Shown: piece by piece, positions 53,801 through 57,211 of the stretch
Layout: every line of letters starts with the position of its first letter
Position numbering within the stretch: position 1 is the stretch's first letter
NCBI RefSeq assembly: GCF_027023985.1
Contig: NZ_JALVTW010000004.1
Location: forward strand, 1-57,211
Direction: 5' to 3'
From: Persephonella sp.
GTDB taxonomy: Bacteria > Aquificota > Aquificia > Aquificales > Hydrogenothermaceae
DNA length: 57,211 nt
Notes under the pieces: generated by a model
Database searches by the model: none
Told to the model about the DNA's origin: nothing
The model's input: the letters and a program-made list of their open reading frames with translations, nothing else
Made by a program: the position numbers and the translations under genes

Positions 53801-53945
53801 GGCACCGCTTGGAACAGTAGCAATAGGAGGTCTTATAGTTGGAACATTCCTGACACTGATATACGTTCCATTGCTTTACTACTTTATGTATTTACTTAGG
53901 CAGAAGCTTTTCAGGAAAAATAAAGAAACAACGAATTTAACTTGA
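50820..53945 (+). CDS. RND-family efflux transporter (AcrB/HAE1-like)
   Basis: The 1041-residue pump has the RND layout: a first span (about 11-31), a large periplasmic loop, spans 2-6, a central cytoplasmic helix, a second loop and six further spans. The start resembles AcrB-type pumps (LKRPHFILSLI, LFPDVNRPVIAVVVFQPGAS in parts, DVFGGYKKEVLIQID). Transmembrane helix 4 has LGMLVDDAIVILENIERH, with the paired Asp of proton-coupled drug pumps rather than the single Asp of CzcA. The substrate is not predictable; hydrophobic compounds are more likely than metals. Confidence 0.9.
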   Translation: MSKNIVEFVLKRPHFILSLILSLSILGVIGFFEIKQKLFPDVNRPVIAVVVFQPGASATDMAENVAIPIEKRLFTIDKVRTVSSTINDEIAVISAEFEYEKDIEQATTDVQNEINKVKSLLPKGIREPQIYKITDATPPVLVLSVSPKSPDISLSDVRQLAENQIKNRLLRLKEVANVDVFGGYKKEVLIQIDKNKLNKYGLSYTDIIRKIQQTNADIPIGIVLNKNDEFLIKSLNKKNDLDKLKNLQITPSIKLSDIATVKYGTFQNRVLYYGNGKPAIALAVQRQPTGDALKAIDAVKALIPELKKEFPQLDFQISDTQEKIIRLSNINMFEALRDAIIITAIVIFFFLANIRQMIIAGISIPFVYAITIGIMWLLGMEFNIVTLTAIILALGMLVDDAIVILENIERHLYELKEPTRQAVINGTKEVVFAVLAGTIATSVVLLPLLFVGDYPQRIFRPLAGTLLIAVIVSYFVSITLIPLLAPFLLKKTNEKNRFEAIVYKVSEFILNPLRNFYTGAVKNVFRKKFFAIPYFVFIIMMFVVSMRVIIPIVGREIMPPMDTGIVKATVITDSNLSTKQVEEVIKQINQIFKNDKKVEIYSIAAGSEPGVLTIGKGNTPQTISITAHYIDRFHRKETIWDIERQLREKIWQIPNIKYVAVYDYGATPLSTIKGNLDARLSGDDFKELDILGNKVLQAAYNTGGLTSVFRKWDYDKVVYNLKIDYKKALTYHLTPFMIASQLGTKIRGGIVSLYSIPNEKSLFIRVSYNQPQINSIKDLDNYYIDTPVGKIPLKAIAHVEKRIEPTLITRQDLMYTLDVLGYREKAAITHIVQNFHKALKQEHFHLPPGYYLSNEGDIKQLKDAMFRMIKAIGLGIVFLFFALAPAFRSFSSPIAVIFAIPLSVIGAAWAILAMGYHQSMPGLMGIVLLAGIITKNSILLIDFIQMALEEGKSIEEAIIGSIKVRTRPVLMTAFGTSAGMIPIALGWALGLERLAPLGTVAIGGLIVGTFLTLIYVPLLYYFMYLLRQKLFRKNKETTNLT

Positions 53946-53958
53946 TTTAAAAAATCAA
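53942..53958 (+). other. AT-rich stem-loop after the RND gene
   Basis: TTGATTT (53942-53948) and AAATCAA (53952-53958) form a 7-bp stem with a 3-nt loop overlapping the stop codon. No T-run follows, so it is a poor terminator. TTGATT and a TATATT at 53966-53971 could also be a korA promoter (18-nt spacer). Confidence 0.35.
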
Positions 53959-54004
53959 ACAGTGTTATATTTTATTAGCCAAACAAAAATAAGGAGGACC
54001 GATT

Positions 54005-55807
54005 ATGGCATTTGATTTAACTATTAAGTATGCCGGTGAAGGTGGTGAAGGTGTTATATCTGCCGGTGATTTCACAATGAGAGCTGCTTCAAATTTAGGT
54101 TATGAAGTTGTTACTTTCAAATCTTTCCCAGCTGAAATTAAAGGTGGTTATGCACTTTCTCAGGTAAGAATGTCTGATGAAAAGATCCTCTCCCAAGGGG
54201 ATGGTTTCGATATACTTGTTGCATTTAACGGTGAAGCTTATGAAGTAAATAAACCACTTCTTCAAAAAGGAAAAGTTTTAATCTGGGACGGACCTGAAGG
54301 TGGTGATTTTGAACCTGATTTAGAAGAATTAGAAAAACTGGGCGTTTTCACATATGCAGTTCCAATGTCAAAACTTGCAAAAGAAGAAGTAGGAGCTTAT
54401 ATCACAAAGAACGTTGTTGCAATGGCTGCTGTTTTTGAGCTTTTCGGCTTCCCTATGGAAGTTCTCAAAGAAGAGATTGTTAAAAAATTCTCTAAAAAAG
54501 GTGAAGATGTAGTTAACCTTAACTTCAAAGCTATTGAAGTTGCACAAAATTATGTAAAAGAACACCTCAAAAAAATAGACCCATACAAAGTTCCGGGACC
54601 ACTGCCAAAGAAAGATGTTATTATTCTTGAAGGTAATCAAGCTATAGCTCTCGGAGCAGCCGTTGCCGGAGTTAAAGTTTACGCTGCATATCCAATTACA
54701 CCTGCTACAACAGTAGGAAACTATCTTGCTCCAATAATTCTAAAAACAGGTGGATATGTTTATCAGGCTGAAGATGAAATTTCTTCTGCTGCAATTGTTC
54801 TTGGTGCTTCATTCTCTGGAGTTAAAGCTATGACAGCAACATCTGGACCAGGTATATCCCTTATGCAAGAGCTTATAGGTCTTGGTTCTATGGCAGAAAT
54901 ACCATCTGTCTTTGTGGACGTTCAAAGAGGTGGCCCATCAACAGGTATGCCAACAAAACACGAACAGGCAGACCTCTTTGCTGCTGCTTTAGGTGGACAC
55001 GGTGAAGGACCAAGGGTCGTTATAGCTCCAACAAACGTAGAAGAAAACTTTTATCTCACAATAGAAGCATTTAACCTTGCAGAAAGATACCAACTTCCTG
55101 TTTTATTCCTAACAGACGGTTCACTTTCACTTAGAGCTGAAGCTATACCAACTCCTAATGTGAAAGAAATCCAATCCAAGCTTATAGAAAGACCGGTAGT
55201 TAAGAAAGATGAAGTTACAGAAGAAGCGTTAGAAAAACTCAACAGATATGCTGTAACAGACACAGGAATTTCACCAATGTTCGTTCCGGAAGTATCACCT
55301 AAGCCATATACAGCTACAGGGCTTGAACACGGTGAAGATTCTTCTCCAAGAACAAACCCTGAAACAAGGGTTAAAATGATGGAAAAAAGATGGAGAAAAG
55401 TCCAGAATATAGAAGAAGAAAATCCACAGCTAATAGAATGGGATTTAGGAGACCTTCAGGAAGGAGAAAAAGCAGATATTGCAGTAATAGCATGGGGATT
55501 AACAGCGTCCATTACAAAAGAAGCTGTTTTAAGACTTAGAAAGAAAGGATATAAAATAGCAGCTTTATATCCAAAACTTTTATTCCCTGTTCCTAAAAAT
55601 GCTATAGAAAAAGTAGTTTCAATGGCAGATAAAGTTCTTGTCCCAGAAACAAGCTATCTTGGTCAATTTGCAAGATTTATAAGAATGTTTACCGATGTTC
55701 CTGCATCTAAAATTGAACAATTAAATGTTTATAGAGGTGAACCATTTATTCCTAAAGAAATAGAGGAAAAAATCATAGAAATTGTTGGAAAAAAAGTTAA
55801 TGCTTAA
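54005..55807 (+). CDS. korA: 2-oxoglutarate:ferredoxin oxidoreductase, fused gamma-alpha subunit
   Basis: The 600-residue protein joins a gamma-type domain (about 1-190: GEGGEGVISAGDFTMRAA, FPAEIKGGYALSQVRMSDE) to an alpha-type pyrimidine-binding domain starting near residue 200 (EGNQAIALGAAVAGVKVYAAYPITPATTVG, in parts; TATSGPGISLMQELIGLGSMAEIPSVFVDVQRGGPSTGMPT, in parts). This is the two-subunit Kor enzyme used for reductive carboxylation of succinyl-CoA to 2-oxoglutarate in Hydrogenobacter. Without testing, a pyruvate or other 2-oxoacid specificity cannot be excluded, but sucCD and fumarase in the same window favour 2-oxoglutarate. AAGGAGG precedes the ATG. Confidence 0.88.
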   Translation: MAFDLTIKYAGEGGEGVISAGDFTMRAASNLGYEVVTFKSFPAEIKGGYALSQVRMSDEKILSQGDGFDILVAFNGEAYEVNKPLLQKGKVLIWDGPEGGDFEPDLEELEKLGVFTYAVPMSKLAKEEVGAYITKNVVAMAAVFELFGFPMEVLKEEIVKKFSKKGEDVVNLNFKAIEVAQNYVKEHLKKIDPYKVPGPLPKKDVIILEGNQAIALGAAVAGVKVYAAYPITPATTVGNYLAPIILKTGGYVYQAEDEISSAAIVLGASFSGVKAMTATSGPGISLMQELIGLGSMAEIPSVFVDVQRGGPSTGMPTKHEQADLFAAALGGHGEGPRVVIAPTNVEENFYLTIEAFNLAERYQLPVLFLTDGSLSLRAEAIPTPNVKEIQSKLIERPVVKKDEVTEEALEKLNRYAVTDTGISPMFVPEVSPKPYTATGLEHGEDSSPRTNPETRVKMMEKRWRKVQNIEEENPQLIEWDLGDLQEGEKADIAVIAWGLTASITKEAVLRLRKKGYKIAALYPKLLFPVPKNAIEKVVSMADKVLVPETSYLGQFARFIRMFTDVPASKIEQLNVYRGEPFIPKEIEEKIIEIVGKKVNA

Positions 55808-55833
55808 TATGGGAGATTTTTCTCCCTTTATAT
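55807..55833 (+). terminator. hairpin between korA and korB
   Basis: GGGAGA (55811-55816), loop TTTT and TCTCCC (55821-55826), flanked by ATAT on each side, form a 6-10 bp stem followed by only three T before ATAT. It lies 4 nt after the korA stop. It could be a partial terminator or a processing site that adjusts the subunit ratio. Confidence 0.5.
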
Positions 55834-55862
55834 AAATCAAATAAACCAAGGAGGTAATTATT

Positions 55863-56792
55863 ATGTCTATACAATTTGTAAGATTAGAGGAAAATCTTCC
55901 ACCTAAAGAATACAGAAGTAATATAGAGCCTACATGGTGTCCAGGATGTGGGGACTTTGGTGTGGTTTCTGCACTAACAAAAGCTTTTTCTGAGGAAAAA
56001 TTTGACCCTACTGCTTTAGAACTTGTTTCAGGAATTGGATGTTCTTCAAGATTGCCGCTTTTTATGAATGCATTTGGTCTTCACACAGCGCACGGAAGAG
56101 CTATACCAGCAGCTGTAGGGGCGAGACTCGCAAAACCTGAAGTTCCAACTGTTGTTACAGCAGGTGATGGTGACCTGTTTTCAATCGGTATGGAGCACTT
56201 CCCCCATGCAGCAAGAAAAAATTTCAATATGACTGTTATCATGATGGATAACAGAATGTATGCTTTGACAAAAAACCAGGTTTCTCCAACCTCAAGAAAA
56301 GGATATAAAGGTTCTTTAACACCTTATGGAAATATTGATGAACCAATGAATGTTCTTTCTTTTGCTATAGCTTCCGGAGCAACTTTTGTTGCTCAGTCAT
56401 ACTCTGGAAATCCAAAACACTTAACAGAAATTATAGAAGCAGCTATTGAACATAAAGGTTTCTCTTTTGTAAATGTTTTATCTCCTTGCCCAACGTTTAA
56501 CAAAATAGATACATTCAAATACTACAAAGGAAGACTCATTGATATAAACAAAGAACTTGGACATGACCCTACAGACACGGCAAGAGGACAGGAATTAGCT
56601 GCCCATGCCCTTGATGCGGACAATCCAGAGCTTGAAAATGCAGAGCCATTCAAAGGAAAAAGACCTATTGGTATTTTCTATAAAGTAGAAAAAGAAACAT
56701 TTGAAGAAAAAGTAGAAGCTCTTAAGGAAAAATACAAACCAGAGAATCCCGAAACAATGTGGGATGAAATCATAAATCAATACAGGCCTTAA
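55863..56792 (+). CDS. korB: 2-oxoglutarate:ferredoxin oxidoreductase, beta subunit
   Basis: The 309-residue thiamine-diphosphate subunit has PTWCPGCGDFGVVSAL (Cys26, Cys29), GIGCSSRLPLF (Cys60), and a later LSPCPTFN cysteine, together the ligands of one [4Fe-4S] cluster. The TPP motif starts GDGDLFSIG and runs to MMDNRMYALTKNQ. HTAHGRAIPAAVGARLA is also typical. It carries the catalytic centre and passes electrons to or from ferredoxin. AAGGAGG precedes the start, and a terminator follows. Confidence 0.93.
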   Translation: MSIQFVRLEENLPPKEYRSNIEPTWCPGCGDFGVVSALTKAFSEEKFDPTALELVSGIGCSSRLPLFMNAFGLHTAHGRAIPAAVGARLAKPEVPTVVTAGDGDLFSIGMEHFPHAARKNFNMTVIMMDNRMYALTKNQVSPTSRKGYKGSLTPYGNIDEPMNVLSFAIASGATFVAQSYSGNPKHLTEIIEAAIEHKGFSFVNVLSPCPTFNKIDTFKYYKGRLIDINKELGHDPTDTARGQELAAHALDADNPELENAEPFKGKRPIGIFYKVEKETFEEKVEALKEKYKPENPETMWDEIINQYRP

Positions 56793-56802
56793 CATCTGAA
56801 AG

Positions 56803-56824
56803 AGGGCGCTTTTGCGCCCTTTTA
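56803..56824 (+). terminator. intrinsic terminator of korAB
   Basis: AGGGCGC (56803-56809), loop TTTT and GCGCCCT (56814-56820) give a 7-bp GC-rich stem followed by TTT-A-TT. It begins 10 nt after the korB stop. Confidence 0.9.
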
Positions 56825-57093
56825 TTCAATTTTTCATTTGTATACTCTATAGATAATTCTCGATAAAGCTCATCAGTAATTTCAAACTGGAAATTTATTG
56901 CTGGACCAGTAAGACATTTACTTTACAAACTAACGACACAAAGCGAAATAAGTAAAGCCTTTAAAGTAAGAAATATCTTACAATAAAGCAGAGAGCCTCA
57001 CATTCAAATATAGAGAGGAAGTCATTGTAAACTCAAAATACACATTGAAAGTTTATCTAAATTATTGTAAATATTAAAAAACTGAAAAAGGGC

Positions 57094-57122
57094 TTGACAA
57101 GAGAAAATAGAGGGTATATATT
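57094..57122 (+). promoter_or_regulatory. sigma70-type promoter P1 at the right edge
   Basis: TTGACA (57094-57099) and TATATT (57117-57122) are 17 nt apart, preceded by AT-rich DNA that could act as an UP element. Confidence 0.65.
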
Positions 57123-57175
57123 GGGTAGTCCTGTTTGGCTACATGGCAGTATGAAAAGAAGAAGTGGAAAAAGGG

Positions 57176-57204
57176 TTGACAAAGGGCGAGATAGATAATA
57201 TACT
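57176..57204 (+). promoter_or_regulatory. sigma70-type promoter P2 at the right edge
   Basis: TTGACA (57176-57181) and TATACT (57199-57204) are 17 nt apart. The context GAAAAAGGG(C)TTGACAA is shared with P1, 82 nt upstream. Confidence 0.7.
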
Positions 57205-57211
57205 GTATATC

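Larger units (their letters stand above)
56824..57211. other. 388-nt region without a gene at the right edge
   Basis: No reading frame of convincing length or with a ribosome site was seen in any frame. The segment is AT-rich and contains a small stem-loop (GTAAGA/TCTTAC at 56966-56981) and two tandem promoters near the end. Nothing resembling a tRNA, CRISPR repeat or riboswitch was recognised. Confidence 0.6.

Noticed and set aside
56900-57090. Possible CRISPR or short repeats at the right edge
   Set aside because: Several related TTTAC/GTAAA pieces occur, but there is no regular spacing or repeat of 20 nt or more.

Overview
The window is AT-rich and almost fully coding. Its gene content points to a motile, chemolithoautotrophic bacterium of the phylum Aquificota, most likely family Hydrogenothermaceae (Persephonella or Sulfurihydrogenibium-like). 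The reasons are a long flagellar and chemotaxis supercluster, reductive TCA cycle genes (malate dehydrogenase, two-subunit class I fumarase, ADP-forming succinyl-CoA synthetase, two-subunit KorAB 2-oxoacid:ferredoxin oxidoreductase), and dense lysine-rich coding. The genus is an inference; no rRNA is present to settle it.

Layout. (1) 43-1867: a small accessory module. A leftward chain of six tiny overlapping genes (ribbon-helix-helix regulator, DUF2283 protein and four small membrane proteins) diverges from a rightward gene with a P22-antirepressor-type N-terminal domain. The two promoters have overlapping -35 boxes and are flanked by five TACGTA boxes. (2) 2047-4203: universal stress protein plus NhaD-type Na+/H+ antiporter. 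(3) 4202-40264: a 36-kb motility cluster, nearly all on the + strand: cheZ-cheA-cheW-cheV-cheY, two chemoreceptors, a PilZ protein, fliG-fliM-fliN, flgF-G-A-H-I-J, flhA-flhF-flhG-fliA, then fliK, a secreted TPR protein, flgB-flgC-fliE-fliF-fliH-fliI-flgD-flgE-fliL-fliN2-fliO-P-Q-R-flhB. A FlgN-like gene (4202-4558) and a membrane protein with 11-residue repeats (25204-25509) lie on the - strand. (4) 40253-41772, - strand: an AhpD-like protein, then fliJ and a motE-like gene. (5) 41860-47563: a TCA/rTCA operon mdh-fumA-[Uma2]-fumB-sucC-[Uma2]-sucD, with a Uma2/DUF820 nuclease-like gene placed between the two subunit genes of two different enzymes. (6) 47631-53945: a TetR regulator divergent from a TolC-MFP-RND efflux operon, with a 16-bp perfect palindrome over the operon's -10 box. 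(7) 54005-56823: korA and korB, separated by a hairpin and closed by a terminator. (8) The right edge has no gene and carries two tandem sigma70-type promoters pointing out of the window.

How it works together. The motility cluster encodes nearly the whole basal body, export apparatus, rod, hook and switch plus phospho-signalling (CheA, CheW, CheV, CheY, CheZ). It has no cheR or cheB, no stator genes, no flagellin and no hook-junction genes, so those must lie elsewhere or be absent. FlhF, FlhG and FliA give polar placement, number control and late-gene transcription. The metabolic genes together cover oxaloacetate to 2-oxoglutarate in the reductive direction, apart from fumarate reductase.

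Best leads: the paired Uma2 insertions in the TCA operon; the left-edge micro-operon and its divergent switch region; four tandem LAEEW motifs in FliN; the 11-residue YYKG repeat protein; and a FliA with a shortened sigma region 3.
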